This document shows, piece after piece, positions 8,838-16,922 of a stretch of 64,000 nucleotides of DNA (positions within the stretch are counted from its first letter, which is position 1; each line of letters begins with the position of its first letter). The notes under the pieces were generated by a model. The model worked only from the letters and a program-made list of their open reading frames with translations. It had not been told where the DNA came from and ran no database searches. The stretch spans positions 434,001 through 498,000 of the forward strand of contig JAQEYU010000002.1 of NCBI GenBank assembly GCA_027692465.1, given 5' to 3'. The DNA comes from Enterococcaceae bacterium OF42-14pH9A. Lineage in GTDB: Bacteria > Bacillota > Bacilli > Lactobacillales > Enterococcaceae. Both the position numbers and the translations under genes were made by a program.

Positions 8838-9812
8838 TCAACCGGCAGTCGGATCGATCCCGCCATCGTCCGGGTGTGCTTTTTTCAAAATGATAGCATA
8901 CCAGTCCCGCTGATTGAACAGTTGATCCACTTCAAAGCCGGCCGCGACCATGACGTCGATCACCAGGTCCTTTTTCTCCTCGATAATCCCGGATACGATC
9001 AGACGACCGTCCTCTTTTAACAGTCGATAGGCATCCGGAATCATCAAAAGGATGATGTCCGCCAAAATATTGGCTACGATCACGTCTGCCGACAACTCCA
9101 CTCCCTGCAACAAATCATTTGCGGATACCCGGACATCCGCCGACACTGGATTGAGATCCATGTTCTCTTTGGCGGCCCGGACAGCGACTTCATCCAAATC
9201 GTAGGCATGGACAAATGCGGCTCCCAAATACTTGCTGGCAATACTTAACACGCCGGAGCCGGTCCCGACATCAAGGACAGTTTCCCCACCCCGCAAAACG
9301 ATTTCCAGTGCCTGCAGGGTCAGTAATGTGGTCGGATGGGTCCCGGTCCCGAAAGCCATGCCGGGATCCAGGCGAATGATTTTTTCTTCAGGATCGCGAC
9401 TTTCATACTCTTCCCAGCTGGGAACGATGGTCAAATAGCGGCTGATCCGCACGGGATGGTAGTATTTTTTCCAAGCAGTCGCCCAATCTCCGTCTGAGAC
9501 CTCCGTCAGCGTCAGCTCATTTTTCCCGAGAGACAAGCCGTATTCCGGCAGCCGTCCGATGGTTTCCTTGATGAAAGGCAGCAGTTCCGGCAAAAAGATC
9601 GTTTCGGGAAAATAGGCCGCAACCCGTGCCCCTTCTGTCAAATCCGTCAACGCTGTGATGTCCGCCAATTCGCCAAAAGCATCACTCTGCCAATTCTGCG
9701 CATCTAACGCATCTTCAATCGAAACCCCGCTGGCACCGGCCTCCATCAAAATATTCGCCACAGCTTCCACCGATTCGCTGGCGGTCTCCACTTTCAATTC
9801 ATACCATTTCAT
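8838..9812 (-). CDS. prmA: Ribosomal protein L11 methyltransferase
   Basis: Trimethylates ribosomal protein L11 with S-adenosylmethionine. 324 residues from the ATG at 9812 (MKWYELKV), chosen over an in-frame codon 45 bases upstream because GAGGAAAGG precedes it and family members start this way. Motif I is LDVGTGSGVLSIA and the catalytic-loop motif is IVANILADII; PGMAFGTGTHPTT, the conserved substrate-side segment, lies before motif I. It is first in the prmA-rsmE-(DeoC-like) series. Upstream 9813-10152 contains only an intergenic repeat. Confidence 0.95.
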   Translation of the reverse strand: MKWYELKVETASESVEAVANILMEAGASGVSIEDALDAQNWQSDAFGELADITALTDLTEGARVAAYFPETIFLPELLPFIKETIGRLPEYGLSLGKNELTLTEVSDGDWATAWKKYYHPVRISRYLTIVPSWEEYESRDPEEKIIRLDPGMAFGTGTHPTTLLTLQALEIVLRGGETVLDVGTGSGVLSIASKYLGAAFVHAYDLDEVAVRAAKENMDLNPVSADVRVSANDLLQGVELSADVIVANILADIILLMIPDAYRLLKEDGRLIVSGIIEEKKDLVIDVMVAAGFEVDQLFNQRDWYAIILKKAHPDDGGIDPTAG

Positions 9813-9937
9813 GTTGTTTTTCCTTTCCTCGCCTTGCAGCGGCCCTATTTGAAGCAAAATATGCTGCTCATTTTGTCAGAACTCCCAAAAGCGTTTTTAA
9901 AGCGTGTGTCTGGAAAACCCGCCGGCATCCGGATTGT

Positions 9938-10098
9938 TAGGGCGTATCTGAAAATTCTGGGGGGATCCAGATTTTTGCGGACCTGCCGAAATCAAGGAGT
10001 AAAGCGCGGCTTATGTGGTGCAAAGCTGCGCATTTACGAGTAGATTGCGGGGAAAAGGACCAACATATCTGCCACTGGAGTTTCCAGACGCGCCCTAA
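9938..10098. repeat. Intergenic inverted-repeat element, copy B
   Basis: Runs from TTAGGGCGTATCTGAAAATTC to GAGTTTCCAGACGCGCCCTAA. The interior closely matches copies C and D, including GATCCAGATTTTTGCGGACC and the inverted GGACCAACATATCTGCC near the other end, so most of the element can fold on itself. A detached end-like piece (GCGTGTGTCTGGAAAAC, from 9901) lies just before it. Confidence 0.85.
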
Positions 10099-10152
10099 TC
10101 AAAGAATATCCCGCAGCAGCGGTCCAAGCCAGCTGCTGGCGTTGTCAGTTTC

Positions 10153-10647
10153 TTAATACGCAGGATACGGCAGATAGGCTGTTTGGCCTTTTGCTTGATT
10201 TTCGCGAACAATTGCCGCAAAACGCTCCCGGTCCCATTTCAGCTCGAAAACCGCTGTCTCATCTTCGTTGTCGTCATTCAAAAAGTCCAGGAGATCACTG
10301 AGCCCTTCGTCCATGACTTCCTGCAGATAACTCACAAAGGCATCCAACTCTGCTTGTTGCAGTCCCTTTTTCCCTTCATAGGGATAGACAGCCAGGTAAT
10401 CAGCGGCTTCGTAGTCGGATTTTTTCGGATCTACCAGCAAGATTCCGTCTTCAAATTCGATGATCTCTTCTTCGGAGGCTACTCCTTGGGCATCATCCAG
10501 ATGCAGTTTCGCCGGGTTTTCCGCAAATAGACGGATCACCAGTTCCACTGTATGATTTTTGACATCCCAGTCGATTGCCACATCGTAATCCGGCAGACGT
10601 TTTGTCAGCTGTTCATCCAGATAAGTCAACATCGTTTCTTTTGCCAT
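10153..10647 (-). CDS. DUF3013 family protein
   Basis: 164-residue acidic soluble protein with no signal peptide or membrane helix. The segments DYDVAIDWDVKNHTVELV and PKKSDYEAADYLAVYPYEGKKG fit the DUF3013 family of streptococci and enterococci, whose function is not known. A very acidic stretch (DLLDFLNDDNEDE) lies near residue 125. The start has a good GGAG site. It follows the glycosylase gene by 46 bases on the same strand, so the two may be co-transcribed. Confidence 0.7.
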   Translation of the reverse strand: MAKETMLTYLDEQLTKRLPDYDVAIDWDVKNHTVELVIRLFAENPAKLHLDDAQGVASEEEIIEFEDGILLVDPKKSDYEAADYLAVYPYEGKKGLQQAELDAFVSYLQEVMDEGLSDLLDFLNDDNEDETAVFELKWDRERFAAIVRENQAKGQTAYLPYPAY

Positions 10648-10693
10648 TGTTATTCTCCTTTAGTCATCGGAAGCCGCAGCTGCCGGTATTGGT

Positions 10694-11335
10694 TTATTGC
10701 CAGCCGTGATCTGGGGCCACAGCCGTTTTCTTCTGATTGGAAAGATAGGGATTGCCGGCGCAGACAAAACGCAGCGGCATGTCAGTCCACTTGCCTTTGT
10801 TGGGGATCCCGATACGAGGCAGCGTCAGGACCTGTCGAGGCTGCCGTTTTTGCTCCGGCAGCAGGTGCAGATCACTGGTGAAAATCGATTGACCGTAAAA
10901 ATCCGGTGTGACTCCCAGTGCTTCAATCAATTTGCCGGGACCGTCGGAAAGTGTGGGGCCGGTTTTGCCGCCGCGGTTTTCCACCATCTTCTGAAGACTG
11001 GCGGGATCTGGCTCCAAGCCACGGATCATGACCCCTTGAGGCAGTCCAGTTTTTTGGGTCACCATGTTCAAGATCAGATGGGTATGCATCGTATAAAGAT
11101 AGATCGTGCCGGCTTCTTCGTACATCGCCCGTACTCGCGGCGTCCGCCGCATCCCATAGCTGTGGGCGGCTTCGTCCTCCGGTCCCAGATAGGCTTCACA
11201 ATCAACAATCCAGCCTCCCAACCGACTTCCGTCCGGCAGGCGATGCTCCAGATACATTCCCACCAAAAAAGCAGCAATCTCCGGTGTGGTTTTTGTTTGA
11301 AAGATTTCCTTGGCTTGTGCCATCGTTGTCGTCAT
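10694..11335 (-). CDS. DNA-3-methyladenine glycosylase (AAG/MPG type)
   Basis: Excises alkylated purines to start base-excision repair. The human-AAG-like family is recognised by GWIVDCEAYLGPEDEAAHSYGMRRTPR (Glu of DCEAY activates water) and by the following Tyr-rich strand MYEEAGTIYLYTMHTHLILN. About 213 residues. The start is uncertain: the ATG at 11335 follows GGTGA with suitable spacing, while a TTG at 11347 would add four residues. It lies between the D-Ala ligase and the DUF3013 gene, all on the minus strand. Confidence 0.9.
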   Translation of the reverse strand: MTTTMAQAKEIFQTKTTPEIAAFLVGMYLEHRLPDGSRLGGWIVDCEAYLGPEDEAAHSYGMRRTPRVRAMYEEAGTIYLYTMHTHLILNMVTQKTGLPQGVMIRGLEPDPASLQKMVENRGGKTGPTLSDGPGKLIEALGVTPDFYGQSIFTSDLHLLPEQKRQPRQVLTLPRIGIPNKGKWTDMPLRFVCAGNPYLSNQKKTAVAPDHGWQ

Positions 11336-11417
11336 TTTCTTCACCAACGCTTATTTTACACGAATATCTGCAGGGTTACTAGCAAACAACGCAGCCGCCG
11401 TCTTAGACCGTCGAAAG

Positions 11418-11467
11418 AAAAAAACCGTGATGCTGCCTCCTCTTTTCATGGAAGGTCGCGCCACGGA
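11418..11467 (-). terminator. Terminator after the D-Ala-D-Ala ligase
   Basis: Minus strand CCGTGGC ... GCATCACGG with inner CCTTCC/GGAGG pairing, then TTTTTTTC, starting just after the ddl stop. Confidence 0.6.
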
Positions 11468-11475
11468 GTTGCATT

Positions 11476-12483
11476 TTATTTCTCTTTTTCAAGTGATAGC
11501 TGAATGATAGTTTCACAAAGCTCGTCATAGTCGATACCGTTGGCAGCAGCTTCTTGCGGCAACAGACTGGCAGGAGTCATTCCCGGCAGCGAGTTGGCTT
11601 CGATTACCCAAGGCTGTCCTTCCTGATCAACGATGAAATCAGTCCGAGAATAGACTTGCAGCCCCAGCAGCTCATGCACCTGTTGGGCAGTCTCCTGTAG
11701 TCTGCGGGTCAGTTCCGGTGAAATCGGTGCCGGCACCAACTCTTCGGTCAAGCCCTCCTGATATTTATTAGTGTAATCATAAAATCCCTGCTTGGGACGG
11801 ATCTCAATGACTGGCAGGACCATCTCCCCCAGTACACCGACCGAAAATTCCCGTCCAATCAGCTGTTGTTCCACCAGTGCCTTGCCGTTTCGTGAAAATG
11901 TCGCAGCCTCTTTTACAGCCTGCTGCAGCGAATCAAAATCGGCAACAAGTGTAACTCCGATACTAGAACCGTTGTCGACTGGTTTGACGACAGCCGGAAG
12001 CGACACCTGTGTCAGATCCTCTTCAGCTCCCAGAATCTGCCAATCCGCCGTAGCGAATCCGTGAAAGCGCAGCAGCTCCTTGGAGATCTGTTTGTTCATC
12101 GCTAACAGACTGCCTTGGTACTCCGACCCCGTATAACGGATCCCATAAACGTCGAACAACGCCTGCAGTTTACCGTTTTCTCCGATCCCGCCGTGAAGAG
12201 CCAAAAAAGTGATGTCCGCTTCTCGACAGATCTCGATTACGTTTATACCGATTTCACCGGTTTCCCGCTTGCTGAAAGCCGATTCGATTTGATGCGTGTA
12301 AATTTGTTGTGCATGCTTATCATACGCTTCCGCAAAACCAGCTGTATCACTGAATCCCAACGCCAGATCCATCAACAGGACTTGGTGACCTTGTCTGATC
12401 AGTCCATTGGCGATCATGGCTCCCGAAGAAAGCGACACATCATACTCGTCACTCTTTCCACCCGCTAATACTACAATCTTCAT
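11476..12483 (-). CDS. ddl: D-alanine--D-alanine ligase family protein
   Basis: ATP-grasp ligase joining two D-alanines for peptidoglycan. 335 residues; N-terminal VVLAGGKSDEYDVSLSSG, VVKPVDNGSSIGV (ATP lid), ALVEQQLIGREFSVGVLG and the metal site VIEANSLPGMTPASLLP are present. The omega loop reads FYDYTNKY; a Tyr at this place is the form seen in D-Ala-D-Ala enzymes, not the D-lactate type. Compared with the usual long enterococcal Ddl it is short and the N-terminal motif reads LHGGIGENG rather than LHGxxGEDG, so it may be a second, divergent ligase. A TATAAT at 12546-12551 (minus strand) is the likely -10. Confidence 0.85.
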   Translation of the reverse strand: MKIVVLAGGKSDEYDVSLSSGAMIANGLIRQGHQVLLMDLALGFSDTAGFAEAYDKHAQQIYTHQIESAFSKRETGEIGINVIEICREADITFLALHGGIGENGKLQALFDVYGIRYTGSEYQGSLLAMNKQISKELLRFHGFATADWQILGAEEDLTQVSLPAVVKPVDNGSSIGVTLVADFDSLQQAVKEAATFSRNGKALVEQQLIGREFSVGVLGEMVLPVIEIRPKQGFYDYTNKYQEGLTEELVPAPISPELTRRLQETAQQVHELLGLQVYSRTDFIVDQEGQPWVIEANSLPGMTPASLLPQEAAANGIDYDELCETIIQLSLEKEK

Positions 12484-12799
12484 TTTTGTTCCTCCGCTTC
12501 TGCCCTTTAAAGTGCTCAGGGGCGTCCTTGAAAACGTCTCAATGTATTATAAAACGAATACTTGAAGTTTGACAGCGGGAATGTGCGAATATGAAGAAGC
12601 TTTCCCCCGACAAACTGTAGATTTGTTGACGACATCATAGCAGGTCTTACGGTCGAATCGATTTCGCTGTTTGGAATAAATTTGCCCTTTTTTCGCTGCC
12701 TCGGACAACCTGCTGGCAAAGCCGTGCTTTACGTTTTCGTGACACCTCGTGCTATACTCTTAAGGAATAGCAATTTCAGAAAAATCCAGGAGGTGTCCC
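12484..12799. other. Divergent promoter region between ddl and rarA
   Basis: Holds the ddl -10 (minus TATAAT, 12546-12551), a fragment of the intergenic element (GGGGCGTCCTTGAAAAC at 12522) and, on the plus strand, an extended -10 for rarA (TGCTATACT, 12750-12758) with TTTACG as a weak -35. No gene seen. Confidence 0.45.
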
Positions 12800-14095
12800 A
12801 TGGAAAAACCCCTTGCTTACCGAATGCGGCCCCGCAATCTTGATGAGGTAGTGGGTCAGCAGCATTTAGTCGGTCCCGGGAAGATCATTCGGCGCATGGT
12901 GGAAGCCAAAATGCTCTCCTCCATGATTTTGTACGGCCCACCGGGGACCGGAAAAACCAGCATTGCTTCAGCGATTGCCGGCTCCACCAAATATGCTTTT
13001 CGCATGTTGAATGCTGCCACCGATACCAAAAAAGACCTGCAGATTGTCGCCGAAGAAGCCAAAATGAGCGGCACCGTTATTTTGCTGTTGGATGAAGTCC
13101 ATCGCCTAGACAAGACGAAGCAAGACTTTTTGCTGCCCCATCTGGAATCCGGCCGCATCGTTATGATTGGTGCCACTACGGAAAATCCCTACATCACCAT
13201 CAATCCCGCAATTCGCAGCCGAACGCAGATCTTCGAAGTCAAACCGCTGACTGAATCCGACATTCTGGTGGCAGTGGATCAAGCATTGTCTGACAAAGAA
13301 CGAGGCTTGGGCAATTACAATGTCGAGATTGAAGAAGCAGCTCGGCTCCATCTTTCCCGCGCGACCAATGGTGATTTGCGCAGCGCATTGAACGGGCTGG
13401 AGCTGGCTGTCCGTTCAACACCGGCAGATGAAGACGGCGTGATCCGGCTGACATTGTCTATCATTGAAGAATGTGTCCAGCGTAAGGCACTGACCCACGA
13501 CAAAGACGGCGATGCGCATTACGACGTGATTTCCGCTTTTCAAAAATCCATCCGCGGCAGCGACGTCAATGCCGCACTTCACTATTTAGGCCGTCTGGTG
13601 GAAGCCGGTGACCTGGCAATCATCTGCCGCCGCCTGATGGTAATCGGCTATGAAGACATCGGCTTGGCCAACCCCGCTGCCGCCGCCCGGACCGTCAACG
13701 CCGTCTTGGCAGCGGAGCGTTTGGGCCTGCCGGAAGCCCGAATCCCTTTGGCAGACTGCGTCGTCGATCTCTGTTTGTCGCCGAAATCCAATTCTGCCTA
13801 CATCGCACTGGATACAGCCATTGCTGATATTCGTGCCGGCAAATCCGGGGACGTGCCGGATCATCTGAGAGACAGCCACTATAAGGGTGCCAAAGACTTG
13901 GGGCGGGGGATCGGCTACCGGTATCCCCACGATTTCGAAAATGCCTGGGTGGATCAGCAGTATCTGCCGGACAAACTGAAAAATGCAGTCTACTACCAGC
14001 CGAAAGCCACCGGTAAATACGAGCAGGCGCTGGCGCAGCAATACCGCCGCATCCACGAATGGCAGCATCCAAAGGGCAGTCAGAATAACAACTGA
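12800..14095 (+). CDS. rarA: Replication-associated recombination protein A, AAA+ ATPase
   Basis: MgsA/RarA family ATPase acting at stalled replication forks. 431 residues; Walker A GPPGTGKTS (46-54), Walker B LLLDEVHR (95-102), sensor and arginine-finger segments (ATTENPYITINPAIRSR), then the C-terminal helical tetramerisation domain with IGYEDIGLANPAA and a final VYYQPK...YEQALAQQYRRI. The ATG has AGGAGG 5 bases upstream. It is followed by the probable 6S RNA gene, a neighbourhood reported for several Firmicutes. Confidence 0.95.
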   Translation: MEKPLAYRMRPRNLDEVVGQQHLVGPGKIIRRMVEAKMLSSMILYGPPGTGKTSIASAIAGSTKYAFRMLNAATDTKKDLQIVAEEAKMSGTVILLLDEVHRLDKTKQDFLLPHLESGRIVMIGATTENPYITINPAIRSRTQIFEVKPLTESDILVAVDQALSDKERGLGNYNVEIEEAARLHLSRATNGDLRSALNGLELAVRSTPADEDGVIRLTLSIIEECVQRKALTHDKDGDAHYDVISAFQKSIRGSDVNAALHYLGRLVEAGDLAIICRRLMVIGYEDIGLANPAAAARTVNAVLAAERLGLPEARIPLADCVVDLCLSPKSNSAYIALDTAIADIRAGKSGDVPDHLRDSHYKGAKDLGRGIGYRYPHDFENAWVDQQYLPDKLKNAVYYQPKATGKYEQALAQQYRRIHEWQHPKGSQNNN

Positions 14096-14154
14096 CACCC
14101 CCAAAGCCGCCCCTGCCGGAAGTTATGCGCTTTCAAAAACAAGAAGCTTTCTTA

Positions 14155-14183
14155 TTGCACACAACCGGCGGACGTGCTACTAT
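14155..14183 (+). promoter_or_regulatory. Promoter of the probable 6S RNA
   Basis: TTGCAC, 17 bases, TACTAT; start expected at about 14190. Nothing else of note lies between the rarA stop and this promoter. Confidence 0.7.
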
Positions 14184-14189
14184 GTAAGT

Positions 14190-14432
14190 GGGAATTCTGT
14201 GATGTACGAGTTGTCTTTTCTGTGTGTTGACCGAACATCTTTATTGATACCTCGGGATCCGTCTTGTGTGTAGGCTGCTAGCATGCCTTATCATTTGGTA
14301 GCTTTAGGTCTCCACCGTGGAACCCACCTGCTGATCATTGCGGGATCAATACTATAAGACGAAGAACGGCATCGACGGATACTACCCATTCTTTTTAGAA
14401 TGCGGCCTCTCACTTTTGTGGGAGGCTTTTTT
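14190..14432 (+). ncRNA. ssrS: Structured non-coding RNA, probably 6S RNA
   Basis: A transcript unit of about 240 bases with a strong promoter and strong terminator but no ORF with a ribosome site. It folds well: GTCTT (14251) pairs with AAGAC (14356) enclosing GCTGCTA/TGGTAGC, GTGG-aac-CCAC and TGATC/GATCA stems; AATTCT at the 5' end can pair with AGAAT before the terminator. The 5' part (TGATGTACGAGTTGT) resembles what I recall of Bacillus 6S-1 RNA, and the position next to rarA fits. 6S RNA binds and sequesters housekeeping RNA polymerase in stationary phase. The identity is inferred from place and shape; mature ends are not determined. Confidence 0.65.
14404..14432 (+). terminator. Terminator of the probable 6S RNA
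   Basis: GCCTCTCAC-TTTT-GTGGGAGGC, nine paired positions including one G-T, followed by TTTTTT. Confidence 0.85.
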
Positions 14433-14455
14433 AGTTGCTTCTTTTTTTAGTAGAC

Positions 14456-14617
14456 TAAGGCGTGTCTGAAAACTCTAGGGGGATCCAGATTTTTGCGGAC
14501 CTGTCGAAATCAAGGAGTAAAGCGCAGCTTATGTGGTGCATAAGTGAGCATTTACGACGTAGATTGCGGTGAAAAGGACCAAAATATCTGCCGCTGGAGT
14601 TTTCAGACGCGCCCTAA
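14456..14617. repeat. Intergenic inverted-repeat element, copy C
   Basis: A well preserved copy: CTAAGGCGTGTCTGAAAACTC at one end, GAGTTTTCAGACGCGCCCTAA at the other, and a central hairpin CTTATG-tggtg-CATAAG. Both outside edges read CTAA. Confidence 0.9.
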
Positions 14618-14650
14618 AGTTTGACACGTTTTTAGTCGCTATAATTTGCC

Positions 14651-14705
14651 AGCCCTGTCCCTTGATAGTTGTCCTGTCAAGGTCAGTTTAGAGGGCTTTT
14701 TGAAA
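14651..14705 (+). terminator. Stand-alone terminator-like hairpin
   Basis: AGCCCT ... AGGGCT (14651-14656 with 14692-14697) encloses CCTTGA ... TCAAGG, then TTTTT. It lies just after TTGACA-13-TATAAT (14621-14645), a pair with too short a spacer for a normal promoter. A very short RNA or a relic terminator are both possible. Confidence 0.45.
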
Positions 14706-14748
14706 CTTTTCACCCCTTGGCTTATTGCTTAGAAAACTGTCCGGACGG
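14696..14748. repeat. Second-family repeat fragment (3' half)
   Basis: TTGAAACTTTTCACCCCTTGG, CTTATTGCTTAGAAAAC, GTCCGGA match the second half of the repeat at 53908-53990. It follows element copy C closely. Confidence 0.5.
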
Positions 14749-14882
14749 AGTATTAAAAGTGCCTAAAAAAACACTTGCTAAAAATCCCCTGCTTTTCCGG
14801 TAGCTTATCGGAGGAGTTTTGGTACAATGGGGTCAGATACAGGCGGTCGAAGTTGCGACTGCCGCTAACTCGGAGGAAAATC

Positions 14883-15167
14883 ATGATCACTATTTTTATC
14901 TGTCTTTTTGCATTGCTGTTGGCTGTGCTCGGCCTGGTTCTTCTATTAAAACCACAACTCTTTCTGCCGCTGATTGGGGATTCCGATGACCATCGCAGCT
15001 TTTTGCGCTCGTTTGGGATCATCTACCTGATTATCGCCGCAGCAGGGATCCCGGTGGCTGTTTGGTCCCAAAAGCTGGTCTCTTTTGGCTATCTGTTTGC
15101 TGCCTTGATGCTGACGCTGGTCTTCAGTATTACTTTTTCCGGAAAAATGAACCGGCCGGACAAGTAA
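14883..15167 (+). CDS. Small three-helix membrane protein
   Basis: 94 residues from the ATG at 14883, chosen because CGGAGGAAAATC precedes it directly; an open frame upstream lacks any ribosome site. Three hydrophobic helices (about 3-25, 37-57, 62-82), short loops (KPQLFLPLIGDSDDHRS) and a basic C-terminus (SGKMNRPDK). Family not recognised. An extended -10 (TTGGTACAAT, 14819-14828) is the best promoter candidate. It is followed within 120 bases by uspA, which has its own promoter. Confidence 0.55.
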   Translation: MITIFICLFALLLAVLGLVLLLKPQLFLPLIGDSDDHRSFLRSFGIIYLIIAAAGIPVAVWSQKLVSFGYLFAALMLTLVFSITFSGKMNRPDK

Positions 15168-15173
15168 ATCCTT

Positions 15174-15201
15174 TTGTATTTCGCCCCAATTGGTCTACAA
15201 T
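15174..15201 (+). promoter_or_regulatory. Promoter of the uspA gene at 15289
   Basis: TTGTAT, 16 bases, TACAAT, about 85 bases ahead of the ribosome site. Confidence 0.55.
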
Positions 15202-15288
15202 AAACTTATAGGGACAACTGTTTCGGTCACCTGCCTGTCACCTGTCCGGAGCAGACTCAAACACGCAAGATGAAAAGGAGTGATCTGT

Positions 15289-15768
15289 ATGCTGCAGCAA
15301 TATAAAACGATCATGGTCGCTGTCGACGGTTCCAGCGAAGCGGAGCTGGCTTTTAAAAAAGCCGTCAACGTTGCCAAACGAAATCAAGGGAAGCTGGTCA
15401 TTGCTCATGTTATCGACACCCGGGCCTTCCAAACGGTTTCTTCATTTGACGGGATGCTGGCGGAACAAGCTACGGAAATGGCCAAACAAACGCTGGACGA
15501 CTACATGAAGTATGCAAAAGAACAAGATTGCACGGAAATCACTACAGTTATCGAATACGGTGCACCCAAACCGATCATCGCCAAACAACTGCCTCAAGAA
15601 CACGATGTCGACCTGATTATGCTGGGAGCGACCGGTCTGAATGCGGTAGAACGTCTCTTCATCGGTTCGGTTTCCGAATATGTCATCCGTAATGCCACCT
15701 GCGATGTTCTGGTAGTCCGGACAGATCTGGAAAACAAGATCGTCGATAATAAAAAAGACAAGAAATGA
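15289..15768 (+). CDS. Universal stress protein, UspA family
   Basis: 159 residues from the ATG at 15289 (AAAGGAG 8 bases upstream). The N-terminal strand YKTIMVAVDGSSEAELAF and the ATP-binding signature G-x2-G-x9-G-S (GATGLNAVERLFIGS, about residues 107-121) are intact, so this is an ATP-binding UspA. These proteins accumulate under growth arrest and stress; no more precise role can be read from the sequence. The unit is closed by a strong bidirectional terminator at 15817-15856. A paralogue lies at 33470-33901. Confidence 0.9.
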   Translation: MLQQYKTIMVAVDGSSEAELAFKKAVNVAKRNQGKLVIAHVIDTRAFQTVSSFDGMLAEQATEMAKQTLDDYMKYAKEQDCTEITTVIEYGAPKPIIAKQLPQEHDVDLIMLGATGLNAVERLFIGSVSEYVIRNATCDVLVVRTDLENKIVDNKKDKK

Positions 15769-15773
15769 ATTTA

Positions 15774-15818
15774 GTGCATGTCTGAAAACTCCGGTGAGAT
15801 TCAGGCGCATCCTAAACA
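15774..15818. repeat. Minimal (ends-only) intergenic element
   Basis: TTTAGTGCATGTCTGAAAAC followed after a few bases by TTCAGGCGCATCCTAAA: the two element ends with almost no interior, directly before the uspA terminator. Confidence 0.6.
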
Positions 15819-15856
15819 AAAAGCTGGTGCCGCATTTTGTGGCACCAGCTTTTTTG
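15817..15856. terminator. Bidirectional terminator between uspA and the aldo/keto reductase
   Basis: AAAAAGCTGGTGCC / GGCACCAGCTTTTTT, nine GC-rich pairs with A and T runs on either side, serving converging genes. Confidence 0.9.
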
Positions 15857-15877
15857 TTATTCTCAAAATTTCCCGTC

Positions 15878-16846
15878 TCAGCCTACTTGTCGCTTGAATT
15901 TTTTAAAGCCGAATAGTTCATCGATCTTCAGCAAGTGCGCTTCCGGAATCGTGACTTCCAAGGCTTTCAGATTGTTCTCCAATTGCGAAGCTTTCGTGGC
16001 TCCGGTAATCAAACTGGAGATGCGGGGATCCCGTAATGCCCAAGCCAGTGAAAAGCTGGCCAGATCGGTATTCAGCTCAGCAGCCATTGCAGTCAGAACT
16101 TCCACCCGTTCCAGATTTTCTTCCGTCAACAGTGCTTGGATCTGATCCTGATAAGTCGCGCGGGAGCCGGCGGGAATCGGCTGTCCTTGGCGGTATTTAC
16201 CCGTCAGCAGTCCTTGTGCCAGCGGCGAGAAGGGCACAATGCCGATTCCCAGCTGTTCACAAACCGCCATCATCTCATGTTCGATATACCGGTCGGTCAT
16301 ATTGTATTGCGGCTGGATCACGCTCAATGGATGCAGCCCGCGCTCTTGGATGATCAGCTGCGCCTGCAGTACCTGGACCGGCGTCCATTCGCTGACACCG
16401 TAATACAGCACTTTGCCGCTGTCGACCAGATCACTCAGGGCCTGCAAGGTTTCAGCCAGCGGCGTTGACGGATCAAAACGATGGCAAAAGTACATATCCA
16501 GATAATCGGTTGCCATATTCGTCAAGGATGTCTCAACCGATTCCATGATGTGCTTACGGGACAAGCCTCGATCATTGGGCCCGTCACCGGTGGGGAAAAA
16601 GACTTTGCTGGACAGTACCAACTCTTTGCGGGGCAGCTCTTTCAAAACATTTCCCAAAAAGCGTTCAGCCGCCCCGCCGCTGTATGCATCCGCACAATCG
16701 AAAAAGTTGACGCCTTTTTCAAAAGCCAGCTGCAAGGTGGCAGCAGCTTCCGTCTGTTTGGCAGTATCAGAGACATCTGTCATCCAGCTGCCGACAGCAA
16801 TCTCACTGACTTTCAGTCCATATTTGCCTAAATTTCGATACTTCAT
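15878..16846 (-). CDS. Aldo/keto reductase, Kv-beta-like branch
   Basis: NADPH-dependent carbonyl reductase, 322 residues from the ATG at 16846 (MKYRNLGKYGLKVSEIAVG; GGAAG seven bases upstream). The catalytic tetrad is visible: Asp and Tyr in FFDCADAYSGGAAE, Lys in LSSKVF and His in YFCHRFDPSTP. The cofactor-binding C-terminal part has ITGATKASQLENNLKAL. The carbonyl substrate cannot be told from sequence. It lies 76 bases downstream of the next aldo/keto reductase gene on the same strand and is probably read from the MerR-type promoter at 17956-17986 as well. Confidence 0.85.
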   Translation of the reverse strand: MKYRNLGKYGLKVSEIAVGSWMTDVSDTAKQTEAAATLQLAFEKGVNFFDCADAYSGGAAERFLGNVLKELPRKELVLSSKVFFPTGDGPNDRGLSRKHIMESVETSLTNMATDYLDMYFCHRFDPSTPLAETLQALSDLVDSGKVLYYGVSEWTPVQVLQAQLIIQERGLHPLSVIQPQYNMTDRYIEHEMMAVCEQLGIGIVPFSPLAQGLLTGKYRQGQPIPAGSRATYQDQIQALLTEENLERVEVLTAMAAELNTDLASFSLAWALRDPRISSLITGATKASQLENNLKALEVTIPEAHLLKIDELFGFKKFKRQVG

Positions 16847-16922
16847 AACATGCTTCCTTTCAATAACAGGATTCACAGCAGCAACTGCTGAATACAATCG
16901 GTGCTGCGAAGCCTCTTCAGAT

